Assembly: GCA_023213395.1 (NCBI GenBank)
Contig: CM041465.1
Location: forward strand, 3,286,001-3,350,000
Direction of reading: 5' to 3'
Source of the DNA: Cycas panzhihuaensis
Taxonomy: Eukaryota > Cycadophyta
Length of the DNA: 64,000 nucleotides
The position numbers and the translations under genes were made by a program. The notes beneath the pieces are model-generated. The model ran no database searches and was not told the origin of the DNA. It was given only the letters and a program-made list of their open reading frames with translations. Shown in pieces: positions 1-9,560 of this stretch (within the stretch, counting starts at the first letter, position 1; each line of letters begins with the position of its first letter).

Positions 1-211
1 CCTAAATATAAGGTAAATGGTTTAGTTCTAATGTATGATAGTAAATTTAAAATGAAACTAGGCAAGATGAAAATAAGATGGTTAGGTCCTTATAAGGTTA
101 CTCATATCTGTGAAAATGGAGTTGTTAGATTAGAATAGTTAGATTGTAAACCATTGACCAAGTTGATCAATGGCAGCAAGATAAAATTATATAAAACATT
201 AAAAAAAAATT
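1..211 (+). pseudogene. Ty3/gypsy integrase C-terminal end (remnant H)
   Basis: Frame 1 from base 1 reads the C-terminal domain of a Ty3/gypsy integrase. The GPY/F-type motif RWLGPYKV is visible around codons 28-35, followed by the usual tail ending NGSKIKLYK. One in-frame TAG after VVRLE stands where related elements have Gln. The catalytic core lies left of the window, so only the last 70 or so codons are present. The fragment lies just upstream of an unidentified frame that is interrupted by element A. It is probably the 3' end of the pol gene of an old plus-strand element. The family call is confident; the lineage within Ty3/gypsy is not resolved. Confidence 0.8.
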
Positions 212-697
212 AGCATAACAAACCAAGGGGATAGGTTCCCTACCCAGAAGATGATATTCAGGTGTTTTGACAAAGGACAAGACAATGACGTGATGGCTAC
301 TAGTTAGTAATAAAAATCTATAATGAAAAAATAAAGAAATGATAGGTATTTAACTACCAACAGAGCAGTGTGACCACCTTGAGTAAGGATGCAATAACTT
401 CTAAATCATGATGGAAAAATATAAAGTGATTAGTACTAACTATCAGTAGTGTGGTGTGACCAGCTTGAGTAAGGATGCGATGACTGCCGAATCATGCTGG
501 GGAAACATGGAAGTGAATAGTGAGTAATTAACCAACGATGTAGTATGTACATTGTTATGGCCACCTTGAAGAATGATGAAGCATGTCAATCCAAACTGAA
601 TATCATCATCTGGTAGGAGGAGTACGGTGTTATGGAGGAAACCTTAAGGAAGAGTGTTAAGACATAGAATTTCAAATAGAGCACTACGAGACTATGA
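212..697. repeat. Spacer with imperfect tandem repeat
   Basis: This non-coding stretch follows the integrase tail. It holds about three degraded copies of an 85-100 bp unit, recognisable by TGTGACCA, CTTGAGTAAGGATGC and AAATCATG-like words near 369, 454 and 556. No open frame or LTR boundary could be placed. It may be the 3' untranslated part of remnant H. Confidence 0.45.
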
Positions 698-1000
698 GTG
701 GTAGACAAATTAATACACAAGGAAATGATGACAAAGACAATTATATTCAAAGAAAATGATGACCCCCGGATTCATGCAAAATGGCAGGTCATGGAAGATG
801 AAGATATGAGGAAGAAATTGATGATAGAAGCAGGACTTTACATGTATGTATTAGTTGATACTTTCCTATATTTGATGAAGTTTATGAGTATAATGACTCC
901 ATTAATAGTAGCACAACCGGATATACTATAAATATAAGAAGATTTGATAGTAGTGCTCATTAGTCTCCCCAAAGATGGTGAACTTATGAAAAGAGACAAC
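698..1000 (+). pseudogene. Unidentified decayed frame of remnant H, left part
   Basis: A frame opens with ATG at 698 and runs 77 codons to a TAA. After that stop and one more TAA it continues in the same frame up to the insertion point of element A at 1000. Dropping element A and one TSD copy, the frame stays open across the junction: it reads KDGELMKRDN on the left and QITREEATKHIGT on the right (from 17758). The protein is charged in its first half, with a hydrophobic stretch around GLYMYVLVDTFLYL. I do not recognise a family. Its place after an integrase suggests an extra gene carried by an old gypsy element, or the start of a neighbouring one. Confidence 0.4.
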
Positions 1001-3696
1001 TGGACGCGCGTCTACGGGATGGCTACCTAACTAATAGGTGTGGTGAGAGTGGGTGACGATATAATCGAAGGAGAGACCTATGAGAAAAGTAATTAACACG
1101 TAGAGTGCACCGTGCGCCGAAGCGCGAGTTCGGTACCTACAATGGAATGTGGCTACTAAAGAGTGATCCTTCAATACTTCAAACAAAGGGTGAAGAGACG
1201 TAGGGTTAGCCTAGGTTGACCTAGGGACAGGATCCTCCCACCCTTGGATGGCTGGAAGGGGAAGAAGAGGAACCTTCAAGAGTTTCCCTGGAGTAGCGGG
1301 AAACGAAAGGGGATAGGCAAGCGGTGAACCTATAGGTGGGGTCACTTTGGTTATCCGGCGAAGCGGGGAACCAAATGAAAGCAAGGAGAAGATCCAAGAA
1401 AATAGACCAAGGGTATGCCTAAACAAGCTAATTGAGCACATGAGTAACACGGGAGGCCAGAAGCTTGCACAACTGAGGGAAGGAGGAAAGGTAAAAGGGT
1501 GGTTCCTATAGCCTTTCCTATGGGTAACAAAGATGTATGTAATAAAACAAATAAAGCATAACCAAAAAACAAAGTCAAGTTTCCCTTTTATCTTCCAATG
1601 TGTTAATTACTAAGAAGGAATCTAAAAGGAAAAAGGTAGCAGAGTGGAGTAAGATGTGCACCTGGACCGAGGGTGTGCATGACGAGGGCCTTCTCGAGGG
1701 GCACCAAACTACTCCACGCGGTGCGTTGGATGCAAAACATTGCGGCAGATTGGAAAGGGGCTCCCTTACCTTCCCCAGAAAAATACCAAATACAATGCCA
1801 AGGAAAGAAAGGAACTACTACTAGTAACTAAAGAAGTATGAAGGTGTAACGTATACAAGAGCACTTACCGGCAACGGAACAAGCGGAAAGTACCTTTTCG
1901 CTCTCCAAGCTCCTGCAAGCAATGGCAACCTCCCCCTTTCCAGAGAAAGGGTACTAACATGCAATAACGAGATCCTGACAATATATGTCTATATAACACA
2001 AATATAAGTCTAAACACACATATGTTAGTATCAACCCAACGATGATAGTACGTAAAAGAGTATAACCAAAGCAAAGGTAAATGACCGGTAAGCCTCGGAG
2101 TGGCCCACCTCTCACAAATAACACCCTAACCTCCCCTCGAGAGCCACAAGGCAGCGAGGGCAAGGCTAAGAGAGATGGCTGGAAATGGCAATAAGGAGAC
2201 GAAGAGGAGCCAAAGAAAACCTACGGTGAACTGGGATGCTATAAAGAGCAAACCGGGCTGCCGGGAAGAGAGTTGGACGAGGACTAGCGGTTGGGACTTA
2301 CGTAAGTTGCCCAAACCTAAACCCAAGCCCTCAAACCAGCACTGCAACGTGTGACAGTGCTGATTTTAGTGGCTAAGAGAGGGCCAACAAACCCTTGTTT
2401 GAGTACCAAGGACAGCACGAGGCAAGAGGGAGGATTTGGGGGGTTTAAAACCACTTAAGGAGCGTGGAAGGTGGTACGAAATCCACCCAGCTCCTTCCCA
2501 AAGCCTATGCCAACCCTCAACACCGCTGCCTTGAGCAACAAACGCAGGTAAGAGGCACTACGACAGAGGTAAAATAGCCCACTGAAAAGAAGAAAACCAA
2601 CCTCACAAAGGCAAGCAAGAAGCAAGCAAGACGGAGCATCAATATCACAAGAGAAACAATCCAAACTAAGAAATACCTGAGTGGGAGAGGCAAGGGGCTT
2701 GCCTAAGCCTGGAGTCGGCGAGGAGAGGCTGAGAAATCAGCCCAGAACTATGATGTAGCAGGTTTGGGGCCCTACTAAGGAAGTTGGAAGGAGAACACCT
2801 GCACTTGGAACACCTGAAGGCTGCCCGGGGTAAGAATCCGCAGAAATCTCTCCAAGGGGCCCTCTCCAAGGTGTGTGGGGGGCTGGGAAGATGTCCTAGC
2901 CACACCGAAGGAGAGCTGGGTGCTGTAGGAGAGACACAGGTCATGTGGTAGCAGTAGGGCAGCAGAGAAGAGCAGAGCACAGCGTTGTTTCCTTGAGGAG
3001 CAATTCGAAAGTGAGCAAAAAAGAGTTCTAAAAAATGAGTAGATCATGCCTTAAGTACCCAACCCAAACCCTAAAGCGAGTGATTAGGGCGCAACTGGGA
3101 GAGAGTTAAGTCGCGATCCATATGGCAGTTTCGCAATAAATGTGAAATTACCACGGCAGATTTTAAGAAATAAATTAGAATAACAGATCAACAAGAAAAT
3201 CTGTGATCACGGATATTCTGCGATCTGCGAAAATCACAGTATAAACCCAGAGGCAAAACCAAGCCCAGCCAGCCAGCCAGGGCTGGGGGTAGATGACAAA
3301 AAGAGCCAATAGAGGGATGAGGCACCTACCCGGGGGTAAACAAGCTAGCAAACGGGTCCAAAGGAGCAAAAATGGGGCTTAAGCAGTGGCAAGTCAACCA
3401 AACGATGACGGGTCATCACATGGGCGGAGGTGGCACAAACCTAGTGAATCTTGGAGTGAGAAGGGTAGATGCGGGAACTGGAGTGGCCACCAGGGTGCCA
3501 CACTCGCTAGGAGTGTGCCCCTACTATAGTCGTCATAGGCTAAAATAAGTGCAGACGAAGACCTAGTCACCTACAAAGCCACACACATGTAGACATGCAA
3601 GCAAACACTCATCAAATGAAAGCGATGATAAGGTGAGAAACATACAGCCTTTCACCAAGTCGACAATTCGTATCCATTCCTAGAAGCTAGGAAACA
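1001..3696 (-). repeat. Element A 3' LTR (left copy)
   Basis: This 2,696-bp repeat begins TGGACGCGCG and ends AGGAAACA. It matches 15063-17752 in the same orientation throughout and 43980-46679 of element B. It contains no convincing coding frame on either strand. A block near 3178-3240 differs strongly from the partner LTR although its flanks match well. Confidence 0.93.
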
Positions 3697-4100
3697 CGCC
3701 TTGGCGTGAGCCTCGCCGCTCGTAAGCTGGTGTGATGGCGAATCCGGCAACACAACCGTCGAGTACATGTGTATATAGATGTATCAATCAAGATCATAAC
3801 AGTAGGCAAGGATGCCGGTGAGTGTCGTGGTGGAACGCGTGGATACGAAAGCGGCGGTGGAGACAACATAGGGGCTGCCTATGAGCCACCTGGGAACCGA
3901 CTGGAAAAATGAGGAAGGTGAGGGGGCTGCCCCCACCACAAAAGATGCGGAAGAACATGCATAATCAAGTAAAGAGTAAGCAAAAGGGTAGGCACCATAG
4001 TTTTACCTCATTAGTAGCCAGGATTTTGGAGGTGCGAATGGATCACAAAGCAAAGTGTGAGATGACCTGGGGCTTGGGCGACAGGAGGGCCAGACAAGCC
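3697..4100. other. 3' spacer of element A between LTR and archaeal-type RNase H
   Basis: This region lies between the 3' LTR and the second RNase H. The polypurine tract expected next to the LTR is degraded: element B has a CTGCCCCCTTGGCAG block at the same place (46680-46694), whereas A retains only CGCCTTGGCG (3697-3706). No gene is visible. A plus-strand frame from 3909 to 4529 is the antisense shadow of the RNase H and is broken in element B. Confidence 0.5.
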
Positions 4101-4640
4101 TCAGGGACAGTCAGCAAGGAGAGGAAGGCAGCGCTCAAGGATGAGGCAAACGAGACTATTTACCTCGGCGTTGAGGGCCCGAGGGATATGTTGGATATCA
4201 ACAGAAGAGAAGTGGGCCAGGAGAGATCTGGCAGCAGGAGCAAGAATCCTCAAGTGGGGGCATCGCACCTGGTAAACCTGGGTGAGATGAGACACCACAA
4301 CTTGAGAGTCGCAAAGCAGAACGATGGATCCGTGATGGAAACAGAGGGTATCAGTAAGGGCTTCAATAACAACTGTATATTCAGCTTCGTTGTTGATAGC
4401 CTCTGGGAGGAAGATCCCATAGCGGAGGAGATCGTGTCCAGAAGGGCTGCGGAGGATCCATGCAGCGACAGAAGGTCCAGGGTTACCACGGCTTCTGCAG
4501 TCGATAAAGATGTAGACGGACATAGGTGACACAAAATCTAGGCAGTCAATAGATAATGAAAGCAACACTTGAAAGGCAAGCAGAAAGTGGCCGTGAAGGG
4601 TAGGAGGACCTAGCAATGAGGTTACCCAAGGCGAGAGCAA
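4101..4640 (-). pseudogene. Archaeal-type RNase H (aRNH), element A
   Basis: The frame encodes a second RNase H, unlike the gypsy RNase H fused to the reverse transcriptase. Visible motifs in order are YIFIDCRSRGNPGPS (first catalytic Asp), NNEAEY (catalytic Glu), LLCDSQVVVSHL (third Asp) and HIPRALNAEVNSL, where the usual fourth Asp appears as Asn. An additional RNase H that removes RNA from hybrids is a known trait of Tat-lineage elements. The domain starts near MSVYIF; the 45 codons before it look unrelated and may not be translated. It lies about 3.6 kb beyond the integrase, separated by the antisense PMD gene, so how it is expressed is unclear. Element B has the same gene at 47156-47629. 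Confidence 0.8.
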
Positions 4641-5040
4641 GCAATCCGATCACTGGAGGAAAGTGGTCGAGAGAAAAAGCCTCCTGGGGCGCCAAAGGTC
4701 GTTTTAGAAAGCGAAACATGCCCCCAGGTAGGGGAGCATTCCCTTTGGGGACCCCAAGAGCGAGAAAGGGCTACGAAAATGAGTCTGGGGTGACGAAACA
4801 GGCCAAACGAGTATAAACTCGGGCACGCACGGGAGTAGCACGTAAAACGATGCAGAAGGGCCCTGGCAAAAGTGCGATAGTGAGGCACCATAAATGCCCT
4901 CACAAGGGGGGGCAGAAAGGGCATCAGTAGAGCACAATGGGCGACAGGGCCGGAAGGCAAAGGCAAACAGGGGGACGAGACGGTCCCAGCCCCAATCTAC
5001 CGTCATGGGGCCAAAAATAGAGGAAGTACCCGTTGGGGCC
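4641..5040. other. Intergenic stretch between aRNH and PMD promoter, element A
   Basis: Overlapping short frames exist on both strands (for example minus 4966-4622), but none has a recognisable domain. Element B has a matching sequence at 47630-48015. It probably contains upstream regulatory DNA of the antisense PMD gene and the region upstream of aRNH. Confidence 0.4.
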
Positions 5041-5045
5041 CCCGC

Positions 5046-5055
5046 CTATATAAGG
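5046..5055 (+). promoter_or_regulatory. TATA box of the antisense PMD gene, element A
   Basis: The sequence CTATATAAGG occurs on the plus strand about 650 bp upstream of the PMD frame. Element B keeps TTATATAAGG at the equivalent place (48024), in the same sequence context (GGGGCCC before, AAATCAA after). Conservation in both copies and correct orientation support a core promoter. The start site was not determined. Confidence 0.6.
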
Positions 5056-5476
5056 AAATCAACGAGAAAATGGATTCATTTTCATCGGCTCTCGTACGAA
5101 ACCAGAGCCATTTCCTTACACAGCGGAGCACCGCCCAACTTTGGGGGCACGCAGAGAGAGATCGGACCATCGGATCGGAGAGCCGAGAGAGGTAGCGCGA
5201 CCGATAGGACGACATGGCGGTAGCAAGACCAGATCCAGTGAGTGGATATCACTAAACCCAGCCTGTCTCGAAGTTCAAAGTTCATTGGCTTTTTACAGTT
5301 TTTATGTGATTCTAGTGCCCCTTATGGGCAACCGGAGGCCTCTCAGAGTCTGAATTGGACCCAGAAAGAGGCGGGGACCTGGGCATTAGGGAGCCCTGGT
5401 CCCAGTGGGGAAGAATTTTTTTGGTTTTTTGGGGCAGAAATCCCCCCTTTTGGGGGATCGCCATTCGTACCACGGT

Positions 5477-5560
5477 AATGATCGCGGTGCCACGATCATT
5501 AACGCGGGACCTGATCACCGTGGGACCTGTGCCAAACTTAGTGGTACCGCTAAGTTTGGC
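5477..5560. repeat. Two adjacent hairpin-forming inverted repeats in the PMD leader, element A
   Basis: Bases 5477-5500 carry arms AATGATCG and CGATCATT around an 8-base loop. Bases 5531-5560 carry 11-base arms, GCCAAACTTAG and CTAAGTTTGGC, around TGGTACCG. The second structure is conserved in element B (48501-48530), where its centre becomes a fully palindromic CTTAGCGGTACCGCTAAG. Confidence 0.75.
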
Positions 5561-5699
5561 GTGGTACGAAGGCAGAAAAGCATAAGACAGATACAAGGGC
5601 CAAAAAGAGCCCCAAATATTAGGCAGAGAGGGTTTTGAGAGAGTGAGGGGTAATAGTAACTAACGTGAAGCTGACTTAAGTTATTTTTGGTGTGGACAG

Positions 5700-6908
5700 G
5701 CGGTCATCACGGTGGATAACCACGAGAATGTAGGTATGGCCATGTTGAGCTACATGGAGATGGCATCACAGGAGGGTAGGAGGGTCCTGCGGAGGTGTGG
5801 CCTATACAAGGCCCTCAAGATGCCTCAATATGCATCAGACCAGAGGTTGTTAGTCGACATAGTATCCAATTGGGATAGGAGGAGACATGTGTTCCACCTA
5901 CCACAGGTAGGTGATGTGACGGTCACGCCGAGAGATATCCAGTGGATACTGGGAGTTCTGGCAACAGGGAGGCCGGTGAGACTGGGGACGCTGCCTAGCA
6001 CGGAGGCAGCACATAGGGAGGCAGCCCTGTTCTTCACAGGAGCTGACAGATGGGAGCGGAGGGGAGCCCCCTCCAAACTGTACTGATGTCAGGGATTCCT
6101 CGGGTGAGGAAACTGGTTATACTGTGCATTCTGTTCTGAATTTCCCGGAAGCAGAACTATAGGGAGGTACCAGGTGGGTGGTTAGATGCACTTCGCCATT
6201 GCGAAGCTAGCGAGAGGATGGACTGGGTGACCCTGATAGCGGCGAACCTCGTCGCCCAAATAGATACTATCAGGATGACCGGCAGAGGTGGGTTGTCATA
6301 TAGCACACTGCTACAGTGCTGGTTCTTTGATCATTTCGCGGTAGTGGCACCAGCGGGGGGACCACACCCCATCACAGAGCGAGCCCCGATGGTCCACAGG
6401 TGGCAGACTCAGCTGAGAGGGGCAGAGGACAGGGCCCATGTCTGACGATCGGTGGAGGCTACGTCACTAGACCTCCTCACCCTACCAGACTACATAGCAG
6501 AGCCTTATAGGACAGTGAGGTGGGATAGTGACGACGAGGCGGGCGTAGCAGGAGTGCCCGCAGGCGATGACAGTGGGGATGATAGAGATGATGGAGATGA
6601 TAGGGCCAGCCTGTCACGACCTGCAGGGGAGGCAGGTCCCTCAGGGATGGCAGGAGGTGCAGAGGGTCCATCTGGGGCTGTCAGAGGAGAGGCAGGCCCG
6701 TCAGGAGCACAGGACGAGAGTAGGGGACCCGTGACCAGGGCCCGCAGGCTGCAGATCATGATGGGATCCTAAGGGACAAGAGCTGGGCCCACCCCTGCGA
6801 GGAAGGAGGCCCAGGAAGAGGAGGTGCCAGAGGACGAGACACCCGCGGCTGGCAGAGAGCCAGGAGGGGAGGATGCCGCACGACTAGAGGAGCCGGCAGC
6901 CACAGCAG
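5700..6908 (+). pseudogene. Plant mobile domain (PMD) gene, main exon, element A
   Basis: The product resembles the PMD family, known from Arabidopsis MAIN/MAIL1 and from transposon-borne proteins. The first half has CGLYKALKMPQYASDQ, then a WDRRRHVFHLPQVGDV segment, then VTPRDIQWILGVLATGRPV. This matches the family pattern RW-x-THTFHLP-x-GEMTVT-x-D-x-LGLPVDG-x-V. The second half has LIAANLVAQI and LLQCWFFDHF, the usual late PMD signature. An Asp-rich and Gly/Pro/Ser-rich linker follows (about 6520-6900). The exon appears to start after an AG at 5698-5699 preceded by CTGAC. A 1-bp loss in a C run near 6070 and TGA codons near 6140 and at 6443 break the frame, but element B is open at each of these places. 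The gene is transcribed opposite to the retroelement. Confidence 0.75.
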
Positions 6909-7020
6909 GTGAGACCTAACCCTTTTCCAGAGTCGTTTGGTATCCAGATAGATGTTTAGTTTGATTTGGTCATGGTATATGGCGAGATATAAACTGACAC
7001 ATGGCATGTTGCATTGGAAG
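6909..7020 (+). other. Predicted intron of the PMD gene, element A
   Basis: The donor is CAG|GTGAGAC at 6909 and the acceptor AG is at 7019-7020, with a CTGAC branch-like word about 25 bases before it. The interval is 112 bp, T-rich and without an open frame. Element B has a matching 111-bp interval (49868-49978) with both splice sites kept. This is inferred from sequence only. Confidence 0.55.
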
Positions 7021-7620
7021 GTGCAGCGGAGATCCAGAGATTGATAGAGGCTGTGGTGAGGGAGATATTCCCTTAGGTATACGCAGAGGGGCAACCGCGC
7101 ATCCAGGCAGGAGAGGAGCCTAGAGCGGCAGGTGCCCACATAGAGGCATTCGCCCCGTTGGTGAGGGCAAGGGACATATGGGCTGTAGAGTCCCAAGAGC
7201 ATGTGACATCCTGGGGATGACTGTAGCAGGAGAGGGATGATGCGAGACGCGAGAGGGATGAGCTACACGTATGGGTGCAGGCCCTAGAGGCACAGGCGTA
7301 GCAAAGTGAGATACCGAGAGCAGGACCCAGCTAGCGGTGATCACAGAGCATCTCAGGGTGACAGAGGAAGCACTCTGAGGAGAGAGGGATCGTATCCAGG
7401 CCCGATACGATCAACTGGTAGCGCAGATGGTGTCGAGGTCAAGCCAGAGCAGGACGCATACCCACACGGCGGCGATGACCCCGAGACGACCGTGGGACGA
7501 GGAGAGCGAGGCGGGCAGCTCGCAGAGGCCCAGGAGGAGCCTCGGAGGCATGTGGTCCCCAGGAGAGGGATCACAGAGACCAGGAGATGGTACCCCAGGA
7601 GCGGGGTAGCAGTAGAGTAG
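7021..7620 (+). pseudogene. PMD gene last exon: coiled-coil tail, element A
   Basis: After the predicted intron the frame reads AAEIQRLIEAVVREIF, then a strongly charged helical stretch, QERDDARRERDEL, followed by VQALEAQA. A second helical stretch, ERDRIQARYDQLVAQM, is encoded near 7385-7430 in another frame. The tail is basic and Ser/Arg/Thr-rich and ends near GDGTPGAG. The heptad-like spacing suggests a coiled coil for self-association or partner binding. Stops (TAG at 7078 and near 7299) and at least one frameshift break it here. Element B preserves the same layout at 49979-50562 with a cleaner end (GAGQQ, then stop). Long coiled coils after a PMD are common in transposon-borne PMD proteins. 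Confidence 0.55.
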
Positions 7621-8281
7621 GATACGTGTACATGATTCGACAGGGGAAAGCACGGGCCTCCACGGGGTCATATATATGACCATATGATTGTACCCCCCTA
7701 CAAAGACACTAGCTTCCCAGATGTATGCTGTGACATGATTTTTGGGTGTATATATGTATATGGGATGATTGGAACCCTATTTGGATATGAGATGCTATGT
7801 ATGATGTATCATGTGTGGATGACATGTATGGTTATTTTGTATGGTTGTAAATGTTATGCTGTAGATATTTTATGTTATGAATAGTTTATTGTATGACACA
7901 CACGTTTCCTTCCATGTATGGCTATATGTCTAACAGGAGCACACACACACACGTCGTGAGTGAAGACGACTGAGAGGTGTGAGGTTAGAGGATAGAGTGG
8001 CATACACGTCTACGGAAGAGCATAGCGGAATATGCGAGGGAAACGATAGACAAGAAAGGGGAGCGACAATGCTCCCAAGCGTCTTCCTGATTGGGGAATG
8101 CCCAAGCAAGACGACAGAGGTTCCCGAGAGGATATAGGAATGTGGGTTCCGCGGAAGGAACCGGGAGAAGAAGAAGGATCCATCTTGAATTGCCATTCTG
8201 CCCGTGGTTGGGAAGAATGGGGACAACCCAAGATGGTAGTTTAGGCTCATTTCGGAGCAGGGTGAAGAGATCACCGCAAGA
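7621..8281. other. PMD 3' untranslated region and spacer to integrase, element A
   Basis: From 7621 to about 7920 the plus strand turns T- and AT-rich (TGTATATATG, ATGTTATG) and looks like a 3' untranslated region with a likely polyadenylation zone near 7870-7900. A short ACACAC tract lies near 7941. From about 7970 to 8281 the sequence is GA-rich and lies just beyond the integrase stop on the minus strand. No gene is visible. Confidence 0.45.
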
Positions 8282-9560
8282 TCACGCATAAAACTTCTTA
8301 AGGAATTTCCCATTAATAGCTTTCTCAAATTCAAGCCCTTCTAGGGTGGCTATCCTGTAGGCACTATTATCGAGGGATTCGATAATGACGAAAGGACCAA
8401 ACCATCGGGGTTTGAACTCAGTCAAGCGGTCATGGAGATACTCGAGCTTGAGGACGTGGTCCCCAAGAAACAAAGGGCAGGAATGAAGATGTTCATCGTA
8501 GGTCCTTTGTGAGAGGGCTTTGGATGCTAGGTTAGCCTGATAAGTGGCTAAGCGTCTCTCATCTAAAGCTTCAAGGTCCAGCAAGTGAGCCTGACAGATC
8601 GACTCTTCGTCGATGAAACCTCGAAGGGAGACTCGCAAGGAAGGAATCTCCACCTCCAGCGGCAGTACCGCCTCAATACCATAGACCAGGGAGAACGGGA
8701 TCATTCCCATGGCAGAACGGATAGAGGTGCGGTAAGCCCACAAGGCGGAGGGTAACTAAAGGTGCCAATCCTTTTGGGACTGAGCAACGGTTTTCTTGAG
8801 GATGTTGACGAGAGTCTTGTTAAAAGACTCCACTTGGCCATTTTCCTGAGGGTAGTAAGGGGAGGAAGTTTTGTGAGAAATTTTAAACTTCTCACAAAGC
8901 TCATCCATCTCCTTATTATAGAAAGGAGTTCCATTGTCAGTGATTAGGATGTCCAGAATTCCAAAATGGCAAATGATATACTCGTAAATGAACGTAGCAA
9001 TCGCTTTACTAGGGGTAGTGATCAAGGAAATGGCCTCTGCCCATTTGGTAAAATACTCCGTGGTAGTCAAGATAAACTTGTGCTGTGATGACGAAGGCAG
9101 GGAGATAGCCCCAATGAGGTCTAGTCCCCACTGAGCAAAAGGCCATGGTGAAACAATGGGATGCAGGGCCTCGGAAGGCACATGGGAAATGTTGGCGTGT
9201 TCCTGACATTGCCGACATTTCAGAGCAAAGGCGTGAGCATCCTTAAAGAGGGATGGCCAGAAATAGCCCATGTGGAGGATCCTCTGAGCCATAGACTGGC
9301 CCCCAAAGTGACCTCCACAAATACCATGATGGCATTCGCGAAGTACCTGGTCAGCTTCGTCAGTAGTGATGCAGCAGAGGAGGATCCCATCGAAGGACCT
9401 CTTATACAATACCTCATCCATGGGGAGGTGTTGCCTGGCGGAAGTCCGGATACAAGATCTAACTTTACTACTAGCATCGGGGCAGTATTGTTGCTGTGTA
9501 AGATACCATACTATGCCACCATACCACTCATCATCGACGAGTAGATGGGGAGAGGCTCCC
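8282..9560 (-). pseudogene. Integrase of element A
   Basis: Read on the minus strand, the zinc-binding HHCC region appears as CHHGICGGHFGG followed by CRQCQ (about 9335-9205). The DDE core is seen as GLDLIG, ITDNGTPF and NGQVESFNKTL (about 9130-8800). The C-terminal GPY/F motif PRWFGPFVII lies near 8400 and the protein ends KKFYA. The enzyme would insert element DNA into the genome. One in-frame TAG at 8756-8758 separates core and C-terminal domain; element B has CTG (Gln on the minus strand) there, at 51705-51707. All three catalytic acids appear intact. Confidence 0.9.

Noticed and set aside
3909-4529. 206-codon plus-strand frame
   Set aside because: It lies antisense to the archaeal-type RNase H, has no domain, and the equivalent in element B is broken into short pieces. 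The RNase H on the minus strand has recognisable catalytic motifs.
5041-7920. PMD gene as an unrelated host gene into which the elements inserted
   Set aside because: The gene occurs at the same internal position in both A and B, inside the LTR-bounded unit and without its own target duplication, so it belongs to the element.
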